Shown here: piece after piece, positions 12,126-22,862 of the stretch | Layout of the letters: every line of letters begins with the position of its first letter | Numbering within the stretch: position 1 is the first letter of the stretch | Assembly: GCF_014650895.1 (NCBI RefSeq) | Contig: NZ_BMVV01000001.1 | Location: 458,222-522,221, forward strand | Source of the DNA: Streptomyces omiyaensis | GTDB lineage: Bacteria > Actinomycetota > Actinomycetes > Streptomycetales > Streptomycetaceae | Length of the DNA stretch: 64,000 nucleotides | Direction of reading: 5' to 3' | Position numbers and translations under genes: made by a program | The notes under the pieces: model-generated | The model's database searches: none | The model's input: only the letters and a program-made list of their open reading frames with translations | Told to the model about the DNA's origin: nothing

Positions 12126-12872
12126 ATGACGACGGCGAGGAAGACGATCCTGGTGACGGGAGCCACCGGCACCCTCGGAAGGCCGCTGTGCGCCCGCCTC
12201 GCCGCGGCCGGACACGAGGTCCGCGAGCTGAGCCGGAGCTCCCCCACCCATCCGGTGGACCTGCGGCGCGGCACCGGTCTCGACGCCGCCCTGGCGGGGG
12301 TCGACACCGTGGTGCACTGCGCGTCCAGTCCGCGCGGCGGCGACGAGGAGGCGGCCCGGCGGCTGATCGCGGCGGCCCGCCGGGCCGGGGTCCGCCACCT
12401 CGTCCAGATCTCGATCGTCGGCGTCGACCGGGTCCCGCTGCCCTACTACCGCGCCAAGCTCGCGGTGGAACGGCTCGTCGAGGAGTCCGGGATCGGCTGG
12501 ACGGTGCTGCGGGCCACCCAGTTCCACGACCTGGTCCTGAAGGTCCTCGCCGCCGCGGCCCGGGTGCCGCTCGTCATGCCGGTGCCGGCGGGCGTCCCGG
12601 ACCAGCCGGTCGACGTGGGCGAGGTCGCCGACCGGCTCGCGGAGCTCGCCGAGGGGGAGCCGGCGGGACGCGTGCCCGACCTCGGCGGGCCGGAGGCCGT
12701 CCCCTTCGCGGACCTGGCCCGCGCCTACCTCGCGGCCACGGGCCGCCGGCGTCGCGTCCTGCCGGTCCGGCTCCCCGGCCGCACCTTCCGCGCGTTCGCC
12801 GCGGGCGGCCACCTGACCTCCGCCGGCGCCACCCTCGCCACCCGTCCCTTCTCCGCCCGCCTCCGCCCCTGA
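12126..12872 (+). CDS. NAD(P)-binding NmrA/atypical SDR protein
   Basis: 248 residues beginning with the Rossmann motif VTGATGTLG, then the typical PYYRAKLAVE helix and the VLRATQFHD segment of NmrA-type proteins. It lies 89 bases downstream of the ECF41 sigma gene in the same direction. GGAAGGAG gives a good ribosome site. It is probably a redox-sensing or quinone/flavin-related reductase controlled with the sigma factor. The substrate is unknown. Confidence 0.88.
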   Translation: MTTARKTILVTGATGTLGRPLCARLAAAGHEVRELSRSSPTHPVDLRRGTGLDAALAGVDTVVHCASSPRGGDEEAARRLIAAARRAGVRHLVQISIVGVDRVPLPYYRAKLAVERLVEESGIGWTVLRATQFHDLVLKVLAAAARVPLVMPVPAGVPDQPVDVGEVADRLAELAEGEPAGRVPDLGGPEAVPFADLARAYLAATGRRRRVLPVRLPGRTFRAFAAGGHLTSAGATLATRPFSARLRP

Positions 12873-12903
12873 CCCCGGCCCGCGCCCGCCCCCCCCGCCG
12901 CGG

Positions 12904-13728
12904 CTACCGGGCCGCCGGGGGGTCGCCGAAGCGGGCGAGGGCGAGGGAGGCGGCCACGGCGAGCGCGAAGCCGGCGAGGGCCAGCCAGTCGAGGCCCTCC
13001 CGGGTGCGGTCGCCGAGCCAGACGACGCCCGCCGCCGCGGGGCCGAGGGTCTCGCCGAGGACCATGCCCGCCGTCGCCGTCGTCACGGAGCCCCGCTGGA
13101 AGGCCGAGGTGAGCAGCAGGAAGGCCGCCCCGCCGCCGAGCAGCAGGGCCCACAGCGCGGGATCGGCGAGGTCGACGCCGTCGAGGAGGCGCACCGCCAC
13201 CTCGACCACCCCGAAGCCGATCCCGGAGCCGAGGCCCAGGACCAGCGCGCGGGACCGGTCCGGCAGCCGGCCCGCCGCCGCGCCGAGCAGCAGCACCCCC
13301 GCCGCGATCCCGAGCAGCGCCCAGGGCAGGGCGTCGGGGCCGGTCCGGTGGCCCTCCCGGCCCGCCGCCAGGGCCAGCATGGCGAGCCCCGCGCAGACCG
13401 CCGCGACCGCGCCCCACTCGATCCCGCTCAGCCGCGCCCCGAGCATCCGGGAGGCCAGCGCCGCCGTGACGGCGAGGCTCGCGGCGAGCGCGGCGCCGAC
13501 CGCGTACAGGGGGAGCGTGCGCAGGGCGACGACCTCCAGGGCGAAGCCGAGGCCGTCGAGCCCGAGGCCGACGACGTACCGCCACTGCCGCAGCGCCCGC
13601 CACAGCAGCCCGACGTCCACCCCGCTGCCCGTGCCGGGTTCCGCCGCCCGGGCGGCGGCGGCCTGGAAGACGGTGGCCGCGCCGAAGCAGAGGGCCGATC
13701 CGAGCGCGCAAACCATACCGAAGAGCAC
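12904..13728 (-). CDS. EamA/DMT-superfamily integral membrane protein
   Basis: 274 residues with about nine to ten hydrophobic segments and the two-fold repeat of the drug/metabolite transporter family. The second half begins near residue 140 (WALLGIAAGVLLLG). The substrate is unknown. The GTG start at 13728 lacks a clear ribosome site; an ATG at 13716 is the alternative. It is divergent from the lipoprotein gene. The intergenic 136 bases hold a TACACT element (13767-13772) that could be the -10 box of the lipoprotein promoter. Confidence 0.84.
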   Translation of the reverse strand: MLFGMVCALGSALCFGAATVFQAAAARAAEPGTGSGVDVGLLWRALRQWRYVVGLGLDGLGFALEVVALRTLPLYAVGAALAASLAVTAALASRMLGARLSGIEWGAVAAVCAGLAMLALAAGREGHRTGPDALPWALLGIAAGVLLLGAAAGRLPDRSRALVLGLGSGIGFGVVEVAVRLLDGVDLADPALWALLLGGGAAFLLLTSAFQRGSVTTATAGMVLGETLGPAAAGVVWLGDRTREGLDWLALAGFALAVAASLALARFGDPPAAR

Positions 13729-13864
13729 ATAGGGACTCTAGGCGCCGAGGCCGGAAAGCGGCGGCCTACACTGTGCGGTCGCGAGGCCCGCGGTCATACG
13801 AACGGCCGCGCGCAGGCGCCGTCGCACACGAGGGTGCGCGGCCACGCGAAGGGGAGGGCGAGAC

Positions 13865-14176
13865 ATGCGGAGGCTCAGGTCGAGCACGGTGGTGCTCGGC
13901 GGTATGGGCGTGCTCGCGGCGACGATCACCGCCTGCGGCGCCGAACCCGACCGCCGGTGCGCGGACCCGGTGACGCTGGAGGAGCTGCCGGGCTACCGGT
14001 GCGAGACCGGCGGTTCGGGCGACGACGACGATGACGACAACGGCTCGACCACCCGCGGCGCCTACTACTACGGCGGCTCCGTCAGCAACGCGCGGGTGTC
14101 CGGCGGCAGCTTCGACCGGAAGGCCGTCGACACCGGCGGCTTCGGCTGCTCGTCCTCCGGGTCGAGCGGCGGCTGA
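13865..14176 (+). CDS. Small secreted lipoprotein with Asp run and Gly/Ser-rich tail
   Basis: 103 residues with a short signal peptide ending in a lipobox (ITAC, Cys24), two further Cys before a six-Asp stretch (about residues 53-58), a YYYGG segment and a Gly/Ser-rich C-terminus. It is followed after 18 bases by an ATP-grasp gene. The pairing recalls enterobacterial ygiB (lipoprotein) and ygiC (ATP-grasp), so the two may act together at the envelope. That link is by gene order and architecture, not by clear similarity of this small protein. Confidence 0.85.
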   Translation: MRRLRSSTVVLGGMGVLAATITACGAEPDRRCADPVTLEELPGYRCETGGSGDDDDDDNGSTTRGAYYYGGSVSNARVSGGSFDRKAVDTGGFGCSSSGSSGG

Positions 14177-14194
14177 GGCGGGCGGACCGGCACC

Positions 14195-15376
14195 GTGGAA
14201 CGGCACACCATCGAGCCCCGTCCGGGCTGGCAGGAGACGGTCGAGGAGCAGGGGCTCGTCTATCCGCTGACCCGCTACCCGGACGGGTCGCTGCGCCCGT
14301 ACTGGGACGAGAGCGCGTACTACTCCTTCACGCTGCCCGAGGTCGAGGCGCTGGAGGAGGTCGTCGAGGAGCTGCACGCCATGTGCCTCGCGGCGGCCGC
14401 GCACATCGTCGAGCGGGATCGTTTCGCCGACCTCGGGATCACCGATCCGAGGATCGCCGGACGGGTCGCCGAGTCCTGGCGGCGGCGTGCCGAACTGCCC
14501 TCCCTCTACGCCCGCTTCGACCTCGTCTACGACGGCACCGGCCCGGCGAAGATGCTGGAGTACAACGCGGACACCCCGACCTCCCTGGTGGAGGCGGCGA
14601 GCCCGCAGTGGTTCTGGATGGAGGAGCGCTTCCCCGGAGCCGACCAGTGGAACTCGCTCCACGAGCGCCTGGTCGACGCCTGGAGGCGGCAGGCGCCGCT
14701 GCTGCCGCCCGGCCCGGTCCACTTCGCCCACTCCGAGACGGACGAGCTCGGCGAGGACCTGATGACGGTCGCGTACCTCCGGGAGACCGCCGAGCAGGCC
14801 GGGCTCGCCACCGAGGCGCTCTCCGTGGAGCGGATCGGCTGGGACCGGCTCTCCCGCCGCTTCGTCGACGAGAAGCTGCGCTTCATCCGCAGCTGCTTCA
14901 AGCTCTACCCGTGGGAGTGGCTGGTCACCGACCGCTTCGGGAAGCACGTCCTGTCCACCCTGGACAACGGCGGCGGCTCCGGCACCACCTGCTGGATCGA
15001 GCCCGCCTGGAAGATGCTGCTCTCCAACAAGGCGCTGCTCGCGATCCTCTGGGAGCTCTACCCCGGCCACCCCAACCTGCTGCCCGCCTACCTCGACGGG
15101 CCGCGCGAGCTGGCGACGACCACCGGCTGGGCGGCCAAGCCGCTGCTCGGCCGGGAGGGCGCCGGCGTCACCCTGCACGAGCCCGGCGGCGAGCCCGTCG
15201 TCCGCGACGAGCCCTGCTGCTACCAGGGCCTGGCGCCGCTGCCCGACTTCGACGGCAACCGCACCCTGCTGGGCGCCTGGGTGGTCGAGGACGAGGCGGC
15301 GGGGCTCGGGATCCGTGAGTCGGCGGGCCCCGTCACCGACGAGTACGCCCGCTTCCTCCCGCACGTCATCCTCTGA
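14195..15376 (+). CDS. Glutathionylspermidine synthase-like ATP-grasp protein (YgiC/YjfC type)
   Basis: 393 residues, matching the family of the C-terminal synthetase half of GspS. Visible motifs include KMLEYNADTPTSL (metal and substrate loop), the glycine-rich DNGGGSGTTCWIEP and the ending EYARFLPHVI. It should form an amide bond with ATP, though actinobacteria lack glutathione, so the classical substrate is unlikely and the real one is unknown. The GTG start lies 18 bases after the lipoprotein stop, so they are co-transcribed. Confidence 0.86.
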   Translation: MERHTIEPRPGWQETVEEQGLVYPLTRYPDGSLRPYWDESAYYSFTLPEVEALEEVVEELHAMCLAAAAHIVERDRFADLGITDPRIAGRVAESWRRRAELPSLYARFDLVYDGTGPAKMLEYNADTPTSLVEAASPQWFWMEERFPGADQWNSLHERLVDAWRRQAPLLPPGPVHFAHSETDELGEDLMTVAYLRETAEQAGLATEALSVERIGWDRLSRRFVDEKLRFIRSCFKLYPWEWLVTDRFGKHVLSTLDNGGGSGTTCWIEPAWKMLLSNKALLAILWELYPGHPNLLPAYLDGPRELATTTGWAAKPLLGREGAGVTLHEPGGEPVVRDEPCCYQGLAPLPDFDGNRTLLGAWVVEDEAAGLGIRESAGPVTDEYARFLPHVIL

Positions 15377-15392
15377 CCTCCGGTCCCGGCGC

Positions 15393-16088
15393 CTACTCCG
15401 GGACGTACTCCCGCAGCGGCGCCGGCCTCAGGCCGGCCGCCTCGGCGAGCGCCAGGGCCCGCTCCAGGTCCTGCTCCAGCGTCTCGTTGAAGTGCAGCAG
15501 GATGATGTCGCCGGCCTTCAGGGACGGCGTCGGCGGGGTCCACTGGCCCCAGGTGGTCAGGTCGTGCGTCCACGTCACCACGGCCTTCGCCCCGCAGGCG
15601 CGGGCGGCGGTCCGGGTGGTGGCGTCGTACGCCCCGTAGGGCGGGCGCAGCAGCCGCGGCCCGTCGCCGAACTCCGCGAGGTGCGCGTCCCGGGCCCCGC
15701 AGACCTCGGCCTTCTGGCCGGCCGCGTCGAGCGTGGTGAGGTCCGGATGGCCGACCGTGTGGTTCTCGATCCGCACCCGCCCGTGGTCGAGCAGCCGGTG
15801 GAAGTAGCCGGAGTCGTACGAGTACGCCCCCGGGAGCAGGAAGAGCGAGGCGGGCACCCGGCGGTCGAGCAGCAGCCGCGCCGCGGCCGGGTCGTGGAAC
15901 CAGCCGTCGTCGATGGTGAGGAAGACGACCGGGTCGGTGGTCTCGACCCGGGAGACCACGGGTGCGGGCTCGGGCCAGGCCGCCCGCGGGGCGGCGTGCG
16001 CGGGACCGCCGACGGCCCCCAGGAGGGTGAGCGGGACGAGGGCGGCGAGCGCGCCCCGCACGGCGTGACGCAGACGGAGTCTCGGCAT
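15393..16088 (-). CDS. Secreted NodB-type polysaccharide deacetylase
   Basis: 231 residues. An N-terminal signal peptide (basic, then hydrophobic, AHA cleavage near residue 32) is followed by a NodB domain: motif 1 TIDDGW, motif 2 H-x3-H in ENHTVGHP, motif 3 RPPYG, motif 4 WTHDLTTW and motif 5 LLHF. It probably removes acetyl groups from cell-wall glycan or chitin-type polymers outside the cell. It is convergent with the ATP-grasp gene, with only 16 bases between stops. Confidence 0.9.
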   Translation of the reverse strand: MPRLRLRHAVRGALAALVPLTLLGAVGGPAHAAPRAAWPEPAPVVSRVETTDPVVFLTIDDGWFHDPAAARLLLDRRVPASLFLLPGAYSYDSGYFHRLLDHGRVRIENHTVGHPDLTTLDAAGQKAEVCGARDAHLAEFGDGPRLLRPPYGAYDATTRTAARACGAKAVVTWTHDLTTWGQWTPPTPSLKAGDIILLHFNETLEQDLERALALAEAAGLRPAPLREYVPE

Positions 16089-16179
16089 GGCGGCATCATT
16101 GGCCTAGACCAACTCCGGTGTCAATGGCCGGAGTTGCCCCGGGGCGGCGGACCCGCCGCCGCCCCGGAAGCGGACCCGG

Positions 16180-17385
16180 TCAGTCCGAGAGGACCGCCCG
16201 CAGCTGCTCCAGGCCCCAGTCCAGGTCCTCCTTCGAGATCACCAGCGGCGGCGCGATCCGGATCGTCGAACCGTGGGTGTCCTTCACCAGCACCCCCCGC
16301 TCCATCAGCCGCTCCGAGATCCGCCGGCCCGTGCCCCGCGCCGGCGCGACGTCCACGCCCGCCCACAGGCCGCGGCCCCGCACCGCCTCCACCGCGCCGC
16401 CGCCCACGAGCAGCCCCAGCTCCGCGTGCAGGTGCTCGCCGAGCTCCGCCGCCCGCTGCTGGTACTCCCCGGTCCGCAGCATCGCGATCACCTCCAGCGC
16501 CACCGCGCAGGCCAGCGGGTTCCCGCCGAAGGTCGAACCGTGCTCGCCCGGCCGGAACACGCCCAGCACGTCCGTGTCCGCGACCACCGCGGACACCGGC
16601 ACGACCCCGCCGCCCAGCGCCTTGCCCAGGATGTACACGTCCGGGACCACGCCGTCGTGCTCGCAGGCGAAGGTCCGGCCCGTCCGGCCCAGGCCCGACT
16701 GGATCTCGTCCGCCATGAACAGCACGTTCCGCCGGGACGTCAGCTCCCGGGCCCCGCGCAGATAACCGGCAGGCGGCACGAGCACGCCCGCCTCGCCCTG
16801 GATCGGCTCCAGCAGCACCGCCACCGTGTTCTCGGTGACCGCCGCCTCCAGCGCCGTCAGGTCGCCGTACGGCACGATCTCGAAGCCCGGGGTGTACGGA
16901 CCGAAGTGGTCCCGGGCGTCGTGGTCGGTCGAGAAGGAGACGATCGTCGTCGTCCGCCCGTGGAAGTTGTTCCCCGCGACCACGATCTTCGCGTGCCCGT
17001 CCGGCACGCCCTTCACCTCGTACCCCCACTTCCGGGCGGTCTTCACGGCCGTCTCGACCGCCTCCGCCCCGGTGTTCATCGGCAGCACCGCCTCCTTGCC
17101 GCACAGCTCCGCCAGCCGGGTGCAGAACTCGGCGAAACGGTCGTGGTGGAACGCCCGCGAGGTGAGCGTCACCCGGTCCAGCTGGGCCTTCGCCGCCTCG
17201 ATCAGCCGGCGGTTGCCGTGCCCGAAGTTCAGCGCCGAATAGCCGGCGAGCATGTCGAGGAAGCGGCGCCCCTCGACATCGGTCATCCAGGCCCCCTCCG
17301 CGGAGGCGACGACGACGGGCAGGGGGTGGTAGTTGTGGGCGCTGTGCGCGTCCGAGGCAGCGATCTCGTCTTGCGTTCTCGACAC
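16180..17385 (-). CDS. rocD: Ornithine aminotransferase
   Basis: PLP-dependent transfer of the delta-amino group of ornithine to 2-oxoglutarate. 401 residues, usual length. Conserved elements are the GAEAVETAVK phosphate region, NNFHGRT, EPIQGEAG, the aspartate in ADEIQSGLGRTG and the Schiff-base lysine in LGKALGGG. The GTG start at 17385 has GGAGA just upstream. It is divergent from glyA across 260 bases. That gap has a TTACCCT element (17482-17488) that may be the glyA -10 box. Confidence 0.93.
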   Translation of the reverse strand: MSRTQDEIAASDAHSAHNYHPLPVVVASAEGAWMTDVEGRRFLDMLAGYSALNFGHGNRRLIEAAKAQLDRVTLTSRAFHHDRFAEFCTRLAELCGKEAVLPMNTGAEAVETAVKTARKWGYEVKGVPDGHAKIVVAGNNFHGRTTTIVSFSTDHDARDHFGPYTPGFEIVPYGDLTALEAAVTENTVAVLLEPIQGEAGVLVPPAGYLRGARELTSRRNVLFMADEIQSGLGRTGRTFACEHDGVVPDVYILGKALGGGVVPVSAVVADTDVLGVFRPGEHGSTFGGNPLACAVALEVIAMLRTGEYQQRAAELGEHLHAELGLLVGGGAVEAVRGRGLWAGVDVAPARGTGRRISERLMERGVLVKDTHGSTIRIAPPLVISKEDLDWGLEQLRAVLSD

Positions 17386-17645
17386 GGGATCTCCGATCGT
17401 CCTGCGGCCGGGGTGTGTGGTGGCCCCTTCTTATCGTCGCTCGCATCCCGGACGGGGAAACCTCGCGCGACGACGCGCCCGTTACCCTGTCCCCACGCAC
17501 GGCGACTGGCGTACGGGGAACCGACCCCGGGGGAGCCGCGCGCGCTCCACCACACGAGGTGCCGCTCGCCTGGGCATCACGGGACCGCCCCGCGTCCCGT
17601 GCGGCACCCGCCCCGGGACGCTCCGACGTACTCCCGGAGGAACAC

Positions 17646-18923
17646 GTGACCACCCCGCAGCAGACCGCCGGCCACCCCGCGCTCGCCGCCGCCGACCCCG
17701 CCCTCGCCGCCCTCGTCTCCGCCGAGGAACGGCTCCAGGCCGACACCCTCCGCCTCATCCCGAGCGAGAACTACGTCTCCGCCGCCGTCCTCGAAGCCTC
17801 CGGCACCGTCCTCCAGAACAAGTACAGCGAGGGCTACCCCGGCCGCCGCTACTACGAGGGCCAGCAGGTCGTCGACCAGGTCGAGACCCTCGCCGTCGAG
17901 CGCGCCAAGGCCCTCTTCGGCGTCGCCCACGCCAACGTCCAGCCCTACTCCGGCTCCCCGGCCAACCTCGCCGTCCACCTCGCCTTCGCGCAGCCCGGCG
18001 ACACCGTGATGGGCATGGCGCTGCCCATGGGCGGCCACCTCACCCACGGCTGGGGCGTCTCCGCCACCGGCACCTGGTTCCGCGGCGTCCAGTACGGCGT
18101 CCGCCGGGACACCGGCCTCATCGACTACGACCAGGTCCGCGAGCTCGCCCTCGCCGAACGCCCCAAGGTGCTCTTCTGCGGCGGCACCGCGCTGCCCCGC
18201 ACCATCGACTTCGCCGCCTTCGGGGAGATCGCCCGCGAGGCCGGCGCCGTCCTCGTCGCCGACGTCGCCCACATCGCCGGTCTGATCGCCGGCGGCGCCC
18301 ACCCCTCCCCGGTGGGGCACGTGGACGTCGTCTCGACCACCACCCACAAGACCCTCCGCGGCCCGCGCGGCGCCATGCTCATGTCCACCGAGGAGCACGC
18401 CAAGGCCCTCGACAAGGCGGTCTTCCCCGGCCTCCAGGGCGGCCCGCACAACCAGACCACCGCCGCCATCGCCGTCGCCCTCCACGAGGCCTCCCAGCCC
18501 TCCTTCCGGGAGTACGCCCACACCGTCGTCGCCAACGCCGCGGCCCTCGCCGAAGCCCTCCTCGCCCGCGGCTTCGACCTGGTCTCCGGCGGCACCGACA
18601 ACCACCTGATCCTCATGGACCTCACCCCCAAGCAGGTCCCCGGCAAGACCGCGGCCAAGGCCCTCGACCGCGCCGGCATCGTCGTCAACCACAACACCGT
18701 CCCCTACGACACCCGGAAGCCCTTCGACCCCTCGGGCATCCGCATCGGCACCCCCTCCCTCACCTCCCGCGGCCTCACCCCCGCCCACATGGAGCAGGTC
18801 GCCGACTGGATCGACCTCGCCGTCACCGCCGCCGCGTCCGCGGACGAGGACACCCTCACCAAGGTCCGCGGCGAGGTCGCCGAGCTGATGGCCGCCCACC
18901 CGGCCCCGGGCCTGCCCGCCTGA
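17646..18923 (+). CDS. glyA: Serine hydroxymethyltransferase
   Basis: Converts serine and THF to glycine and 5,10-methylene-THF, feeding FolD. 425 residues. The signatures YSEGYPGRRYYEG and STTTHKTLRGPRG (PLP lysine in THK) are intact. The frame is open about 230 bases further upstream, but GGAGG five bases before the GTG at 17646 and the start of family similarity fix this start. Confidence 0.95.
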   Translation: MTTPQQTAGHPALAAADPALAALVSAEERLQADTLRLIPSENYVSAAVLEASGTVLQNKYSEGYPGRRYYEGQQVVDQVETLAVERAKALFGVAHANVQPYSGSPANLAVHLAFAQPGDTVMGMALPMGGHLTHGWGVSATGTWFRGVQYGVRRDTGLIDYDQVRELALAERPKVLFCGGTALPRTIDFAAFGEIAREAGAVLVADVAHIAGLIAGGAHPSPVGHVDVVSTTTHKTLRGPRGAMLMSTEEHAKALDKAVFPGLQGGPHNQTTAAIAVALHEASQPSFREYAHTVVANAAALAEALLARGFDLVSGGTDNHLILMDLTPKQVPGKTAAKALDRAGIVVNHNTVPYDTRKPFDPSGIRIGTPSLTSRGLTPAHMEQVADWIDLAVTAAASADEDTLTKVRGEVAELMAAHPAPGLPA

Positions 18924-18934
18924 CCCCCGGCCGG

Positions 18935-19715
18935 CTACCGGACGGAGGCCGCCACCCGCAGCGCCTCCGCCCGGTCCGGTATCCCCTCCAGCCGGAGCGT
19001 CAGCCCCGCCGACGGGCGGACCCACAGCAGCGTCGGCCCCGCCGTCCGCACCTCCTGCCGCCACCGGCCCTCGACCGAGGAGAGCGGGAAGGCCAGCCGG
19101 TGGGGCTCGGCGAACCAGTACGCCGCCGTCCCGTCCGCCAGCGCCACCGGCTCCGGCTGCACCCGGACCTCCTTCACGAAGCCCGGGTCCAGCGTGCCGG
19201 GGAACACGTCCAGCCGGACCGCCGCCCCGGCCGCCGACCGCCAGCAGACGCCGGCCACCGCCGTCGGCGCCCGCCCCGTCACCGACGCGACCGCCCCGGC
19301 CACCCCCTCCGGCAGCGGCGGCGCGAACCCCGCCCGCCGGGCCGCCTCCGCCACCGGCACCGCGTCCGGGCACCCCGGAACCTCCGCCGCCGCCACCGGC
19401 GGCGCCCCCGGCGCGTACTCCACCACGACCCCGCCGACGCCCAGCCACTCCACCACCGCGGCCCGCACCGGCGGCGTCAGCACCGCCACCACCAGCACCC
19501 CCGACAGCGCCGCGAGCAGGGCCCGCCACCTCCGCCGCAGCCACCCCCACGGCTCCGGCTCCTCCTCGACCACCGGCGCCGGCACGTGCTCGGCCAGGAT
19601 CCGGGCGAGCACCCGCTCGGCCATCGACTCGCCGTCCACCTCCGGCACCCGCAGCGACCGCCCCAGCTCCCGCAGCTCCTCCGGCAGCCCCCCGGACCCC
19701 GCCGGCCCCTCGTCC

Positions 19716-19723
<8 letters not shown>
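18935..19723 (-). CDS. Single-span membrane protein, likely anti-sigma factor or effector
   Basis: About 262 residues: a cytoplasmic N-terminal 65 residues, one membrane span (about 68-88) and an extracytoplasmic domain with two Cys. It overlaps the sigma-factor gene by eight bases and is co-directional, the usual place for an anti-sigma factor. The zinc-binding HxxxCxxC of classical ZAS anti-sigmas is not present, so the role is inference. The GTG at 19723 is favoured over 19732 because GGGAGG is then spaced about ten bases away. Confidence 0.75.
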
Positions 19724-21391
<1,668 letters not shown>

Positions 21392-21495
21392 GCCGGCACG
21401 GGGTCCGAGGACCCTGGCCATCAGGGTGGTGCAGGCCGCACACTGGCGGCTGCACCACCACACACCGACCGACCGAGACGACGGAGGAGAACGAC

Positions 21496-22086
21496 GTGGG
21501 GACCGTAACGCTCGGCGTTTCGATCGCGGTCCCGGAGCCTCACGGCAGCCTGCTCCAGGAGCGGCGCGCGGGCTTCGGCGACCCCGCCGCGCACGCCATC
21601 CCCACCCACGTCACCCTCGTCCCGCCGACCGAGGTCGACCGGGACCGGCTGCCGGAGATCCAGGCGCACCTCGCCGCCGTCGCCGCCGACTGGCTCCCCT
21701 TCGCGATCCGGCTGAGCGGCACCGGCACCTTCCGGCCGCTCTCCCCGGTGGTCTTCGTCACCCTCGCCGAGGGCGTCGCCGGGTGCGACCTCCTCCAGGC
21801 CCGCCTCCGCGAGGAGGCCGGGCCGCTGGTCCGCGAGCTCCAGTTCCCCTACCACCCGCACGTCACCGTCGCCCACGGCATCGACGAGGAGGCCATGGAC
21901 CGGGCCCTCGCCGAGCTCGCCGGCTACGAGGCCGCCTGGACCTGCTCCTCCTTCGCCCTCTACGAGCAGGGCGCGGACGGCGTGTGGCGGAAGCTGTACG
22001 ACTACGAGTTCGGCAGCGGCCGGCCCGTCTCCGCCGTCCCGGCCGTCCCGGCCCAGGGCGGCAGCCCGGTGGGCTCCGCCTCCTGA
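21496..22086 (+). CDS. 2'-5' RNA ligase-like 2H phosphoesterase
   Basis: 196 residues with the two H-x-T motifs of the 2H family (HVTLVPP near residue 38 and HVTVAHG near residue 129). It probably acts on 2',5' or cyclic phosphodiester bonds of RNA or nucleotides. GTG start with GGAGGAG upstream. It follows trpS after 104 bases and may be co-transcribed. The C-terminal 25 residues are low complexity. Confidence 0.88.
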   Translation: MGTVTLGVSIAVPEPHGSLLQERRAGFGDPAAHAIPTHVTLVPPTEVDRDRLPEIQAHLAAVAADWLPFAIRLSGTGTFRPLSPVVFVTLAEGVAGCDLLQARLREEAGPLVRELQFPYHPHVTVAHGIDEEAMDRALAELAGYEAAWTCSSFALYEQGADGVWRKLYDYEFGSGRPVSAVPAVPAQGGSPVGSAS

Positions 22087-22102
22087 GCGGAGCCCGTACG
22101 GC

Positions 22103-22858
22103 TCACACCGGCAGCCGCCGGTGCAGGGGCCGGGGCACGTGCCGCAGCGCCGAGGCCACGAGCCGCAGCGGACCCGGCACCCACACCGTCTCCGAGCGGC
22201 GCCGCAGCCCCAGCTCGATCGCGCCCGCCACCGCCTCCGGGGTCGTCGCCGTCGGCCCCCCGGGCCGCCCCGCCGTCCCCGGCCGGCGCACGGCACCCGG
22301 CCGCACCACCATCACGTGCACCCCCGTGCCGTACAGCGCGTCCCCCAGTCCCTGCGCGAAGACGTCGAGCCCCGCCTTGGACGAGCCGTAGATGAAGTCG
22401 GCCCGCCGCCCCCGCTCGCCCGCCACCGAGGAGAGCACCACCAGCGAGCCGTGCCCCTGCGCCTGGAGCGCCGCAGCGCACACCAGCGCCGCCGAGACGG
22501 CGCCCGTGTAGTTGGTCTGCGCGACCCGGACCGCCGCCGCCGGATCGGCCTCGTCGCGCGTCTGGTCGCCGGGGATCCCGAAGGCGAGCAGCACCAGATC
22601 GACGTCGCCCTCCGCGAAGACCCGCCCGAGCCGCTCCGCGTGCGCGTCGGTGTCGAGCGCGTCGAAGGGCACGACGCGGACCTCCGCCCCCAGCGCGCGC
22701 AGCGACCCGGCGGCCGCGGCCAGTTCGGGGGAGGGGCGGCCGGCCAGCCAGACCGTGCGGGTGCGGCGGGCGATCAGCCGCCGCGCGGTGGCGAGGCCGA
22801 TGGCGGACGTGCCGCCGAGCAGCAGCAGGGACTGAGGGGCACCGAAGGCGTCCTTCAC
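22103..22858 (-). CDS. DprE2-like short-chain dehydrogenase
   Basis: 251 residues: GGTSAIG nucleotide-binding motif, NYTG segment, catalytic Ser in VLSSVAG and the YGSSK Tyr-Lys pair. Similar to decaprenylphosphoryl-2-keto-arabinose reductase (DprE2), which works with the FAD enzyme DprE1. It starts four bases after the DprE1-like gene, so the pair is co-transcribed. Streptomyces lacks mycobacterial arabinogalactan, so the product in this organism is unclear. Confidence 0.88.
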   Translation of the reverse strand: MKDAFGAPQSLLLLGGTSAIGLATARRLIARRTRTVWLAGRPSPELAAAAGSLRALGAEVRVVPFDALDTDAHAERLGRVFAEGDVDLVLLAFGIPGDQTRDEADPAAAVRVAQTNYTGAVSAALVCAAALQAQGHGSLVVLSSVAGERGRRADFIYGSSKAGLDVFAQGLGDALYGTGVHVMVVRPGAVRRPGTAGRPGGPTATTPEAVAGAIELGLRRRSETVWVPGPLRLVASALRHVPRPLHRRLPV

Positions 22859-22862
22859 GACA

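Noticed and set aside
8628..12872. Very long plus-strand open frame across the AhpD, MocR and sigma genes
   Set aside because: Arg/Pro/Ala-rich composition and overlap with well-supported genes. Only its last part (from 12126) is real.
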